Assembly (NCBI GenBank): GCA_015680685.1
Contig: MNCI01006151.1
Location: 576,155-640,154 of the forward strand
Source of the DNA: Gnetum montanum
Taxonomy: Eukaryota; Streptophyta; Gnetopsida; Gnetales; Gnetaceae
Reading direction: 5' to 3'
DNA: 64,000 bases
Shown: one piece after another, positions 23,900-35,283 of the stretch
Layout: each line of letters begins with the position of its first letter
How positions within the stretch are numbered: the stretch's first letter is position 1
Program-made: the position numbers and the translations under genes
The notes under the pieces: generated by a model
Databases searched by the model: none
Seen by the model: only the letters and a program-made list of their open reading frames with translations
What the model was told of the DNA's origin: nothing

Positions 23900-26800
23900 C
23901 TTGCACTTAGAAAAATAACCAAGCCTTAATTCCCATGCATCCATGCTGAGGATACCATGCCCAATGTGGATACATGCCTTCCACTCCATAAAACCATTAA
24001 AACATAGCTTCTTACCATTCTTAGTAACCCAAAACCTACCTTTTTCCAACACTGGGCCTTCAAAAAGGATGGAACATGGACAAATCTAGACAATTTGTGT
24101 TTCCACGCTAGGGTAACAGTGCACAACATGGAAGAAGGGGGGTAATAAGCATTCTTAACCCCTAACACCCATATAGCCTAAGTTTAACTTTGAAGTGGGC
24201 CCCACATGATCTAGAACCCCTCCAAGCATCTTCGGTAGCCATGGAACCTCACTGAACCTAGTCAAAATTGGTCAAAACTAATCAAAACCTTATGATTTGG
24301 TGTTTCCACACTAGGAAAGGCTTCATCCACATTGAGAATATCATCCCCAATGTGGATGGATGGGAAAAAGCTAAAATTAACCTAAATTAACTGCCTAGTA
24401 ATGATTTCTTAAAGCCTAGTGACACCTAGACCCTATTGAAATCCTTTGGAGCTTCCAAATGCTCCAAAAGTAGTCAAATATGGCACAAAAATACCATACC
24501 CTTATCATCCACATTAGGGCCATCATGCCCAACATGAAAGAAAGGGAAAAAACTACATGAGACACTTAGGAGCCTCCAAAGTACTAGATCTTAACACCTA
24601 ATATTGATTGTCAACACCAGCAACCTTGGAGACTAACATGCATGGTGGATTGAGTGTTGAACTAGCCTAGATCTAACTTTATTCGTTCATCCACACTGAT
24701 AGAGATCTCTTCCATGCTTCCCAACATGAAAAACTAGGGGGATTGACTAGGAAAGTTAATGAGGGGTTCCAAAAATGAGAAAAAAACCTTAAATTTCCCT
24801 ATACCTAACACCAAAACTTTCACAAAGCTTTTGGATGCCACTAGACTACAAAAATTAGTAAGACATAAACCCCCTAAGGTTCTTCCATGCTACAGAGAAT
24901 CTCCTCCGCATTAAGCATTTCAATCTTAGTGTGAATGGAAGGGGGAAAGCCAAAACTATTGAATTTTGTATGCATTTTAACTTCTAGAAGTAACCTAGAT
25001 CTTCCAGAAGCCACTAAACTTCTGAAAGTTACTTGAAATAATCCAAACTTACCTTCCTTGGGTTCTCCATGATGAGGGAAATGAGCATCTAAGCCCCAAT
25101 GTGCATGGAAAGAGGAAAGTCCAAAAACCCTCTCGCAACCCTCAAAATGACTAGATTTCAACTATAGACATTGATAGCTAACACTAGTAACCCTGTAGAA
25201 ACTCATGCATAGTCAAAACTATCAAAAATAGCAAAAAGGTAGAGTTCCTTAGTTCCTCCATGCTAGCTAGCATGGAAAAAAGGGGAGGGCNNNNNNNNNN
25301 NNNNNNNNNNNNNNNNNNNNNNNNNNNNNNNNNNNNNNNNNNNNNNNNNNNNNNNNNNNNNGAACCTTGGGGGGACTCCAAAAGTGCCCTTAGAGACTTT
25401 AAAGAAATGCCAAAAAGCCCTATGTTTCTTTTAGAATTCTATCTACTCATCCTAGAACCCTCAGACTCTCCAAAATTGACAATAAATAGCCAAGAAAAAT
25501 CCTTTTTCCTAATCTTCCATGATGAGCATGGAAGCCCCAATATGGAAAAATGGGAAAAACATCAAAAAATTACCTAATAACTTGAAACTACCAAATTTTA
25601 ACATAAAGTATCAGCAATCAATACTAGCAACCTTAAAAGCTTGCATGCATAGAAAAAATGATGAAAAATGATAAAAATCAAGGTCCCTCAGTTTTTACAT
25701 GCTAAAAGACACCTCTTCCACACTACCCAACATGGAAAAATGGGTAAACTTTGGGGGGACTCCAAAATGACCTTCAAACACCTCAAACAGACATCCTACA
25801 ACCTTGCATGAGTCCGAAAACTAGTTTTACATCTTCCAGGGCCCTCAAAACCTACAAAAGTGCTCACAAAAAGCCAAAAAATTGCTCCTCTTATTCTTCC
25901 AGGATAAGTATACTATCTTTAGCATGGAAAATATGGGAAAAGCTTAAAACCATCTAGGAAACCTCCAAATTAGCCAAACTTGACCTCAAGACCTAGTTCA
26001 CAACCTTGGAAAACCTAGAGGCACACATGCATACTTGTTTAAGGCCAAAACTAGTCCAAATATGGGATGTATGATTCTTCCACATTGGGTATCCATTCCT
26101 TCATGCTGCCTAGCATGAAAAATAATGGGGGACTCATTTGGAGCTCATAAATACCTTAGAATAACATCAAATGATCTTACATGCACTCTAGAACCCTATC
26201 AATAGCTATTGGAGTCAAATAATGGAAAATTGATGCTAGGTGGTCAAAAAGTGGTTCCCCTAGTCTTCCACACTAAGCTTCCTAGCTCCATCATGGAAAA
26301 CAAGGGGGGAGTTAAAAAAACACTTAAAAGTACTCAAAATTACCAAATTTTAACATGAAACTCTATCCGTTGATCCTAGCAACTTCAAAAGTTGACATGC
26401 ACAGTTGATTGTGATCCGAATTGGCCTAGATTTGAGATTCTTACTTCATACATGCTAACGATGATCCCCTTCATGCTAGGTGGCATGGAAACAAAGCATG
26501 GAATCTACTTTTCCATTTTTGGTGGTAAGATGATAGTCCCAGAGGCCAACAGTCTATTCCAGAGAAATCTAGGACCTCATAGCCTTAAGATTTTTCTTGT
26601 TTGATCTCATTATGATCTTCAAAATCCATTACCCCTAATCTTCCATACTATAGAAACTCCCCCAACATGGAAAAAAACCTTCAAACATGCTCAAAATCAG
26701 CCAAAAACTTGCGAAATCATTATCTACAACCCTAGGGACCTATGAACCTAGTTAATGTGCTTCTAAACCATCTTGAATCCACAAAACAAGTGTCACACCC

Positions 26801-27235
26801 ATCTTCTCACACTAGGGATATTATTCTAAACATGGAAGAAAAGGGAGAAGCCATTTGAACATGTTATGACATTCAAAACTACCTCAGACTACCTCAAAAT
26901 GAAGCTCGAAGATGCACAACTTTTAGATCTAGGTTCTAACTGCCTGTTTGATCATGTTAACTTTGTTTTAGTTTGAATCTTTTTTTTCCACATTGAAGCC
27001 CCCTTCTTCCACATTGGCCAATGTGGAAATAGGGGGAAAGGCTTCAAAACCTACTTTTTGACCTTTACTAACCTTGAGAGTGCCCAATTTTTATAGATTT
27101 GGCTTTAAGCTACCTTAGGGAGGCCTCAAAATCTCAACTTTGGACCTTTAGATGTCCCAAAATCCACTTTCCTTGGTTTGCACACCAAGTGTTCCTTCTT
27201 CCATGCTAGCTAGCATGCAAATAAGGGAGCCTAAC
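23900..27235. repeat. Degenerate ~187-bp tandem array with hairpin motif (element D)
   Basis: About 18 units recur at 160-200 bp steps. Each has a hairpin-type core of the form ttccatgcta...(t)agcatggaa followed by a purine-rich aaa.gggg stretch and then aaaac.tc. Cores lie near 23934, 24095, 24310, 24505, 24690, 24881, 25065, 25257, 25518, 25697, 25895, 26076, 26264, 26445, 26640, 26800, 26985 and 27191. The unit at 25257 contains the perfect palindrome TCCATGCTAGCTAGCATGGA. Inter-unit identity is low, so the array is old. It lies upstream of the antisense gene's start on that gene's strand. Confidence 0.65.
25291..25361. other. Assembly gap (71 N)
   Basis: This is a run of N inside the tandem array, beginning 15 bases after a perfect palindrome (TCCATGCTAGCTAGCATGGA, 25257-25276). 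The true length is unknown. Confidence 0.95.
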
Positions 27236-27329
27236 ATGGAAGCCTCAAAACACCTAATTTCTAAGTCCAAATAGCCCAGAAATAGCCCAGAATGATGTCC
27301 AAACTCATCTAATAGCCTTGTAGCCTCAA

Positions 27330-27690
27330 ACCATGGCCCACTAAGGCCTCAAACTAGAAAAACCTAATTATCTTTTACCTATATTAGCTAAATTTCACCA
27401 TATGCACCCTGTTTTGCTTGATTTTTTTTACCTTATTACATAGTGTTTTGGCTTGTTTTAGACTTGTGTTGCATTGTTGACCTTGTTGAACTTTTATGGC
27501 CTTATATAGCCTTATTTGCCTTTGTTTGGCCTTTGAATGATATTAATTAGTGAGGTTTCACCTTCCTTGAACATGATTTGACACCATTTTATCATGGCTC
27601 ATAAAGGCCTTAAACTAGCATCATACTCCACCAAGACTCTAAACTAGCATCATGGTCCACTAAGGCCTAAAACTAGTAAAATTATGGCCT
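27330..27690 (+). repeat. 31-33 bp repeat cluster 2 (element D)
   Basis: One copy (ccactaaggcctcaaactag, 27346) and then three tandem copies at 27596-27690 (actctaaactagcatcatgg, ccactaaggcctaaaactag) match the cluster at 17590-17760. The cluster ends about 220 bp before the RT region, so clusters 1 and 2 bracket the 10-kb block. Confidence 0.65.
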
Positions 27691-27906
27691 TTGTTGATCA
27701 TTTGTAGCCCAATTTCTTATGTTTCCCTTTGTTTGACCTTTTTTGGCCTTTATTGTACTTTGTTGATTTGTCATTACCTCATTGATGATCTTGGATGGAT
27801 TTGTTTGCATTAGATTTGCATAAATTTTATAGCATTTTACCATTATTTATTCACTTTTGTCCAAGTGCCACTTAATATGCTTTTGGCTGATAAGCAAGAT
27901 TAAAGT

Positions 27907-29080
27907 ATGAGTACCTTGAAGCAAATGAGTTTACCTTTGTGTCTACATGGACCTCATGGTGATGTTGAATGGTGTGTTGACCTTGATTGCCTAGATCTTG
28001 AGCCTAAGAGTCTTGTAGATTACATAGCCTCAATACAGAAACCTCTAGAATGGCCTAAAATAGTCAAAACCCTTGATTTAGAGGTAGGCGACATAATCGA
28101 AGACTCTCTAGTTTAGGTTCCTGTTACAACACATAGTGGTGAGGAGAAAACCTTTAAACTAAGTTCCTCATTGGAACCTTAATATGCTCAAGATGTCACC
28201 AAGGTCCTACAAAGAAACATTAAGGGCTTTGCATAGTCATAGGAAGATATGCTAGGCCTAGACCCATATTTAGTCCAACACAACATCATACTAGACCCTA
28301 GCACTAGACCAGTTAAGTAGAAAGTGCACAAAATTAGATTTGATTTGGCCTTTGCAATTCACAATGAGATCTTAAAGCTCTACCAAGCTAGCTTCATTAG
28401 GGTTGTTGACCATGTGAAATGGGTGTTCAACATAGTGGTAGTCCTTAAGAAAAATCGGAGTATCTGTATTTGCATTGATTTTCAAGACCTAAATAAAATG
28501 ACTATCAAGGACGACTTCCCTCTACCTATTATTAATTAACTTATCATACTATAGCCAGACATGTCTTACTGTCCTATATGGATGGATTCTTGGGATATAA
28601 CCAAATTAGGATTAACCTAGAACACCAACTTAGCATGACCTTTATGACCCCATGGGGTAGTCTTTTCTATACTATGATGTCATTTAGCCTTAAGAATGCT
28701 AAAGTAACCTATCAACGAGCAATGACCTATATATTCAACGATTACATGTTAGGTTTGCTCAATGATTATGTAGATGATAAAGCCATTAAGTCCAAAGTGA
28801 TCAATGACCATGCTAATGACCTAGATATTATGCTTAAATGATGCCTCAAATGTGAACTTAGGATCAATCCCAAGAAATGTGTCTTCATTGTCAAGACTAG
28901 CAAGATGCTTAGCTTTGTAGTTTTTGAAGTTGGCATATGTGTTGATCTTGATAAGGTTAAGGCCATATCTAAATTAGCAGTGCCTATCAACCTTAAGGAG
29001 CTTGGGGAATTACAAGGTAAATTATAGTTTATTTCTAGGCTTATGAATAAGTTGTAGCCCATGCAAAACTTACTTAAGAA
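27907..29080 (+). pseudogene. Element D reverse transcriptase (decayed)
   Basis: A pre-RT segment begins at 27907 (MSTLKQMSLPLCLHGPHGDV). The RT then shows ASFIRVVDHVKWVFNIVVVL, ICICIDFQDLNKMTIKDDFP and FPLPIIN (28324-28539), FLGYNQIRINLE and SFSLKNAKVTYQRAMTYIF (28578-28740), and the catalytic YVDD at about 28767. The thumb reads LRINPKKCVFIVKTSKML. This is the Tat-type RT sequence pattern. Frames change at least twice and TAG stops are common. The 10-kb gap from protease might originally have been removed by splicing, as has been reported for Ogre elements between protease and RT; this is inference. Confidence 0.85.
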
Positions 29081-29500
29081 AGGGGTTCACTATGAGTGGA
29101 CGGCTCAATGCCAAGAGGCCTTTGAAAACCTTAAGTAAGAGTTGACATAACTATCACTAGTTTATCCTTCCCAAGAGGGTAAACCATTTTACATATACCT
29201 TACCATCTTCGATGTATCCATTGTCTCTCTACTCTATTAAAAATGTGATGATGGAGTGAAAATGCCTATATACTATCTTAGCCATGCATTAGTTTCCCAT
29301 GAGACCCAATACATGGAAGTGGAGAAGTATTTTCTAACACTAATCTTCTCTTTAAATAAGTGGAGACACTACCTCTTTAGAAGAAAACTCAATGTCATTT
29401 GTAAGGATAACATACTCAGAGTCATTACAACCAACATTTATGAAATTGGCCATATAGCTTAATGTAAAGCCATAGCCATACAACTTACAGTTTCATCCAT
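29081..29500 (+). pseudogene. Element D gypsy-type RNase H (decayed)
   Basis: After the thumb the frame gives LKKGVHYEWTAQCQEAFENL, then PIYYLSHALVSHETQYMEVE and YFLTLIFSLNKWRHYL (29256-29400), the RNase H of gypsy RTs with its conserved YxxxEKxxLAL helix recognisable. The catalytic residues are partly lost. Confidence 0.75.
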
Positions 29501-29539
29501 CAATGACCAAGCAACCATAAATCTTAAATTCCCTAATGA

Positions 29540-29990
29540 ACACATTAACATTGTTAGCCAGGTGCCTGAGGGTTACAGGGTGGTCATGCACTTTGATAGA
29601 GATTCAACTACCCATGGAGTTGATGCCACTACCATCATAACATTCCCATTTGGTAAGATTCAACCCTTCACCTATTGTTTTGAGTTTCCATATTTCAACA
29701 ACATAGTGGAGTATGAAGGTTTGATCAAAGGGATGATGGTAGCTCATGATCTAGGAATTAGATGCTTAGTGATCAAAGGTGATTCAAAACTCATGGTTAA
29801 GTAACAGAAGTCTATGCATGTAAAGCCAAACACTTACAATCATATTGTAACCTAGGGAAGCCATTGTTACAACAATTTATAGACATTGATATCTAGCAAA
29901 TACCTTGAAAAGAGAACACCATAGCCAATGCAATTGCAACATTAGCCCTTAGTGTGATGTTATATGTGTTTAGTAAGTTGCCCACCTTAA
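29540..29990 (+). pseudogene. Element D additional RNase H domain (decayed)
   Basis: The open segment 29562-29804 includes VVMHFDRDSTTHGVDATTII, FPYFNNIVEYEGLIKGMMVA and GIRCLVIKGDSKLMVK, i.e. FDG..S..G.G, NN.AEYEALI.G and GDS.LVV of the additional RNase H of Tat elements. The first Asp, the Glu of VEYEGL and the Asp of KGDS are present. It lies after the gypsy RNase H and before integrase, the usual Tat order. Confidence 0.8.
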
Positions 29991-30179
29991 CCATGAACTA
30001 TTCTACTTCCATCACACATAACACTAAGGATACCTTTGTGGCCATTTTTCATACTTCTCCTCCCATGGAGTGGTATGAAGATATTAAATTTTACCTTATG
30101 CATGGTGAATCCTCATAAGACCTAACTACTACTCAAAAGGACATTGTATGCAAGTGATTGAAATAGTATTTCATCATAG

Positions 30180-31320
30180 GTGATAACCCGTTCTGTCAAC
30201 AATTCTACAATGGCATACTCCTAAAGTGCTTAGGTAATACCAAAGTTAGAATAGTCCTAGAGGAGGTTCATAAGGGTATTTGTTGAGGACATATAGGACT
30301 AAGAGGTATGATTAGTAAGATTAGATAGTTATGCTACTATTGATATCATATGGAAAATGATTACTTGCAGAAGGTTAAGTGGTGTGACACATGTCAATGA
30401 TATAGCAACCTTATACATGTACCACCAACTGAGTTGCATACCACTCAAATAACATGATCATTTCAATTATGGGAGTTGGATATCATCAAGCCTATAACAC
30501 CTAAGTCTTTTGCAAGGCATAGCATCATCATCACTACAACCAAATACTTTACAAAGTGGATTGAGGCTCTTTCCCTAAGGAAGACTACATCTGAGCAAGT
30601 CTACAAGTTTATCCTAGATAACATTGTAGCTCACTTTGGCTTACCCATGATCATAGTTACAAAAAATGGACCATAATTTAGTAGCTAAGAAAAAAAATAC
30701 TTCTATCATGACCTAGGTAGTAAGCATTCTTTCTCATCACCTTGTTACTCTTAAGGCAATGAACAAGTAGAAGCAAGCAACAAGGCCATCATCAACTTAC
30801 TTAAAAATGCTCAACAATAGCAAGTGTAAATGGCATGAGAGGCTTGTCCATGCACTATGGGCATATAGAACAACCTATTGCATAGGAACTAATGCAACAC
30901 CATATAACTTGGTTTATGGTTCTGTAGCTATTTTATCTCTTGAATTATAGGTGCCTTCACTCTGAGTAGCCTTGACCAACTTCATCAACAACAAGCAAAA
31001 TAAGAAGTTGTAGATAGTAGCCCTAGACTCAGTGGAGAAGCAATGTATGTAAGCACTTGCTCACATTGAGCACTATCAAGAGAGGTAGAAGCAATAACAT
31101 CATCATAACTTAGCCATGTGTAAGATCAAGGAAGGTGATTTGGATCTCAAAGCCATTTGTAAGCATGCGGACAAATTCTTAGCAAACTAGGAAGTGTCTT
31201 TCCTTACCACCAAAGCCTATAGGAATAGTGTGTTTATAATAGCTAACATAGATGGGAATGATCTAGCCAATCCAATCAGTCATTCCTATCTAAAGACATA
31301 TTACATGTAGCCAATGATCA
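30180..31320 (+). pseudogene. Element D integrase (decayed)
   Basis: The zinc-finger region has LEEVHKGIC*GHIG and WCDTCQ (30250-30400). The core begins WELDIIKPITPKSFARHSII (30470) and includes FTKWIEALSLRKTTSEQVYK and HFGLPMIIVTKNGP (30540-30676), which retain part of the DD35E fold, but the second Asp is Lys-Asn. The rest, including the C-terminal region to about 31320, is full of stops. Confidence 0.8.
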
Positions 31321-31342
31321 TCAAAAAGAGAGTACTTTTAAT

Positions 31343-31395
31343 AGGCTACTAGGGCCTTAAACTAGTATCATGGTCCACCACAACCTTAAACTAGT
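31343..31395 (+). repeat. 31-33 bp repeat cluster 3 (element D)
   Basis: Two copies (ctagggccttaaactagtat and ccaccacaaccttaaactag) of the unit found at 17.6 and 27.6 kb lie directly after integrase, about 140 bp before the 3' LTR. Confidence 0.6.
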
Positions 31396-31520
31396 GACTG
31401 CAGTGACTGAGATAGCTTATTTTCATGATCTCATGTAACCTATATGCATTAAGTGTTATAACATGTAGTGGTGTTTTGTATTGTTTGTTGGTGCCTCTTG
31501 GATCAATCCTCTAGACACCA

Positions 31521-32988
31521 ACAAAGAGGGACCATTTAAACACCACAAAATTTTGTATGTTATAGTTAATTTCCATCATGTAGCTTTCACCCCATGAAAC
31601 CTAAGGTAAAACTACATTGTTAGTGTAAAAATAATCATCCATGGAGGGAAATCTCACATGCTTTTGGGATTGAAAAATATCTCATAAGTGGTCAAAGCCT
31701 CATTCTCCAAGTGAAAAAGGTCATCTAGTGTCTACATTTGGGCTTGGGGGGGTTAAAAATGCCTTTTGGAATGCCAAAAATGGAAATTTGATGGATGTTG
31801 TGGGGCGTATACATTTTTCTATGCTAGGAACATCTACAAGGGGTAAATCTCACCTACACCCAACATGGAGTAGTGGGGAGGTTTCCCCTTAGCTTGGAAA
31901 CTTACACACTTGCCACCCCCCACCCCCCAGGGCATGGAAATAACATGCCTCTAGAGTGGAAGCCACAAACGCTAGATTTCAACACTCCATTCACTCCAAC
32001 ATTGACCAACCACTCTAGTAAGGATAGTAGAAGGCTCAGCATGGAAGATTCATGTCTAGCATAGAAAGTGTGCCCTCGTTACTATTTATAGTAACTTGAA
32101 TGGCCATGGGGGTAAGGAACTTACTATATATGGTAACCCCCAAATTTGGGCATCCATCTTACCTACACTAGGTAGAAATTTGCAGCAATTTGACAACCAA
32201 TTTATAGCCATTATGCAACTAGATCATAGCCATTTTACAACCCCATTCATGGCCTAGGACCTACAAAAGCCAACCATTAGCATTGGTTTAGCAATTTTTT
32301 GACATGATTCAACAATATTTCTCAAGTTTTATGCTTGGGCATTTTCAAGCACTCAAGAGTTTTTGCAAGTTCCCACACTTGTATTCTCTTGAACCCACAA
32401 TGGAAACCCTATGACCTTGTGACTTTGTAAACCCCTTTGGGATTTGTGAATTTTCAAGTTCCACGCTACACTCCTAGGATTCCCAACTCCTAGCGTAGAA
32501 CACTTGGGCAGCTTGGATTCTTCACACTTCTCAACCTCCACCATAGCCAACATTGTAGATCTAGAGTAGTAGCACACAAGGTTTGATAGCATCAGGAGTG
32601 GTAGAGCATCTAACTTGTGGACTTGACTGCATCTACGTCAACGAACCTTAAACCCCTACCCAAGGAAACCCCTTTGCTACCCATTGAGGCACCATTTGTA
32701 CACATTTCCCTAACTTAGTATTTATTCTTTCATAATCAAGTTTTAAGTTCTAGGTTTTGTGTTCAAAATATATTTATTTATTTTCTATGCATTTTTCAGA
32801 TCTATTATCAGTTTTAGCATTCTATTTTTATTACCTCATTTTGCATTTTGTAAGTCCCTGGTTGATTTGTTAGATTGGCTAGGGCATCCCAAATCCCAAT
32901 TTTTTGAAGGCCCTAGGGATTCATGGGTTAAGGATTACTACACTAGATCCATTGGTCTTTCTAGCAATTGATTTTTTTAGTTGCAACA
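31521..32988 (+). repeat. Element D polypurine tract and 3' LTR
   Basis: The purine run acaaagaggga (31521-31531) precedes the LTR, which starts TTAAACACCAC at 31536 (first copy TGAAACACCAC) and ends TTGCAACA at 32988. A G-run (ggggggg) lies at 31746-31752. The hairpin ttccacgcta...tagcgtagaa at 32459-32500 resembles the array cores. Host coding sequence resumes at 32989. Confidence 0.8.
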
Positions 32989-33660
32989 TTGATGAAAAAA
33001 AATTTCCTTAGATCTTTCTTTGGAAAAATAATTTTTTTTAAGAAACTTATCCTAGGATTCACTAAAATTACTAAACCTTTGATACATATGCTAAAGAAAG
33101 ATGTCCTAGTGAAGAAAACATTAGATTCAAAGAGACCCTTGGCAAAAATTAAAATGGCTATTCAAGAAGCTCCCTACTTGGTAAAACCAAAATTAAAGGA
33201 AGATTTCTAGTTATATGCTTTTTCTTCAAATGATTCAATTACTACCATTTTAACTCAAAGGTCAAAATCAACCAATTGGATTTTTTTTTGTATCAATTGT
33301 AAGGTTCAAAATTAAATTATTTAGACTTAGAAAAACAAGCATTTGTAGTTATTAAAACACTTCAACACTTTAAATATTACTTGGAAAGCTCATTAGTTCA
33401 TATTATGTTAATAGAACCTACAGTTAAACAATTCTTGGCTCAAAATGAAATTTGGTTGAAAAGAGGAAAATTGCTCAAAAAGCTTTAAGGTTTCAAGTTT
33501 TCATTGGAAATGTCAAAAACCATTAAAGGAATGAGATTAGCCATGTTAATGGCTAGAGAAAATGATGTGTTCTTAAGACTCATGATGGAAATTGGTATGA
33601 TGAAATTCTTGAATTTCTTAATACATAAAAGGTTTCAAATAAGCTAACTATAAGTCAAAA
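32989..33660 (+). pseudogene. Element C RNase H, resuming after element D
   Basis: The frame restarts with LRSFFGKIIFFKKLILGFTK and ITKPLIHMLKK (family LRSFLGKxNFxRRFxPxFAxITKPLTxLLKK), then KMAIQEAPYLVKP. It degrades into stop-rich sequence with LMARENDVFL, a motif I associate with the end of this domain in related plant polyproteins. It aligns directly with the RT end at 11621, showing that D separates one reading unit. Confidence 0.8.
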
Positions 33661-33689
33661 GAGAGCTTTCCTCAAAAGAGAAAATAAAT

Positions 33690-34770
33690 ATGTGTAAAAA
33701 ATATGGAATCTTATATAGAAAGGACTTTAGAGGGGTTTTGTTGGAATGTGTTCATAATGATCAAATCAGTCCTATTTTAGAACAATTCCATGATCATTCT
33801 AATTTATTCTATGAGTCCCCTAAGTCTATCATGCAACATATACTTTGCTATGATTTTTATTGGTTTAGTATGTACCAAGATGTTACAAATGTTAATTACA
33901 TGGACCAAAAGTCAAAAAGGTTAGAGCTCTCCTAAATTTTGGTAATTGCAAATAGGCCATTTCAATAATGGGACATAGATTTTCTTGGTACAGTTACTCC
34001 TTCAAGAGTCAGAAATAAGTTTATTCTGACAACCACTGATTACTTCACTAAGTGGTCTAAAGCAAAAGCTCTAAGGAAAATTTTAGCAATAAACATAATT
34101 AAGTTTTTGAACAAATTCTAATTCTATTTCGTCTACTTGAAGTGCTAGTATCCAATAATGGATCTGCTTTTCAATCTGAAGAATTTATAACATGGGCATT
34201 GGAGAAATCCATCTTTCTATTTTTTTTCTTCAAATTATTATCCTCAACAAAATGGCTTAGCTAAATCCACAAATAAAAAGCTTATTTCTTGCATCAAAAA
34301 GTCGATGGAGGGAAATCCATGAGATTGGATCAATTATTTGCAATTTGCATTATGGATTGATCATATTAGATTTAAAAAGGCTATTAGAATATCAGCTTAG
34401 AACTTAATCTATGGTTTTACCACAAGATTTATGAACAAGATTATAAGTTTAGCCTCTAATTTTATGCAAAAGTATAGTGAGGAAACTAATAAACATAAAA
34501 GTTTCATGACCTTGCTTATCAAAAAAAAAGCTAAAATAGATAGAGCTAAGGATAATTTATTGAAGAATGCTTTTCAAGTTAAAAGATGGTTTGATAGAAA
34601 GGCCTTGAAAATAATTTTTAAAATTGGTGATCTTGTATTATTATGAAATATTAAAAAGCCAAATAAATTTTTAGCAATATGGACTGGTCCATTTCAAATC
34701 AAGGAACAATCATCAAACGACACATATAGAATTGCAATTTTCATATAATGTTTTACATATAAAACATTAC
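33690..34770 (+). pseudogene. Element C integrase (decayed)
   Basis: The zinc finger reads ILEQFHDHSNLFYESPKSIM and later YDFYWFSMYQD (33690-33890). The core reads WDIDFLGTVTPS then TDYFTKWSKAKAL (33970-34075), then YYPQQNGLAKSTNKKLISCI (about 34235-34300). The C-terminal part 34431-34646 has KRWFDRKALKIIFKIGDLVL, and then WTGPFQIKEQSS. The order and spacing are those of a full gypsy integrase. Stops and one-base shifts break it. Confidence 0.85.
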
Positions 34771-35280
34771 TTTGGGAAAATACCCATAAATTAAATATAT
34801 ATATAAATTAATACATGTATATAATATAATAATATATACATGTATATAACTATAATAAAATTAGGTATACATAGTAGTAAGTAACAAACTTTTATATGAA
34901 AGATTTAATATACATGCTTAATTATGATATATATAATAAATAATATATATACATACTTATATAATATCTAATCATAACATATGAGTATATTATATACATA
35001 TATTAAGATGTGTGTATATGATATAATAGAATATTTATATTTAAGAGTATTTATTAAATTTAAAGTGTTAATTTAAATATTAAATTTACATCATCTCAAG
35101 TAATCATTGCTTGTGATGTGTGTTAACTGGGAGTGGTGGTTTAGATAACCACATAATGGAAAATTAATTTAAAAAAAAAACACATAATGAAAATTAATGT
35201 TATCAATCGTATGATGGTGGAAACTGAGTAAGCCATAGTTGAGTGGGAAGGTTGGTTATTTGAATGGTGGGAATTTAAAA
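34771..35280 (+). other. AT-rich spacer with TA tracts and hairpin
   Basis: After integrase lies an almost pure A/T stretch. A perfect 12-bp inverted repeat, TACATGTATATA (34812-34823) and TATATACATGTA (34833-34844), has a 9-base loop. No gene is seen. Confidence 0.7.
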
Positions 35281-35283
35281 TTT

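Larger units (their letters stand above)
11622..32988 (+). mobile_element. Element D: giant Tat/Ogre-like gypsy element nested in element C
   Basis: LTRs of 1492 bp (11622-13113) and 1453 bp (31536-32988) flank 18.4 kb of internal DNA. In order it holds leader, gag, protease, a 10-kb block with an antisense gene and tandem repeats, RT, RNase H, additional RNase H and integrase. The last four are in the order usual for Tat elements. The insertion splits the RT-RNase H junction of element C: the host frame stops at 11621 and resumes at 32989. The LTR copies differ by roughly 12-13% by eye, so the insertion is old. Flanking 5-mers CCAAT and TTGAT are not a convincing duplication. A 71-base gap (N) lies at 25291-25361. 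Confidence 0.85.

Noticed and set aside
27341-27900. Splice sites for a sense intron removing the 10-kb block between protease and RT of D
   Set aside because: Plausible by analogy with Ogre, but no donor near 17340 and acceptor near 27900 stand out from many GT/AG pairs in AT-rich DNA.
11617-32993. Target site duplication for element D
   Set aside because: The flanking 5-mers CCAAT and TTGAT share only three bases. The boundary is set by LTR alignment and the broken host frame, not by a duplication.
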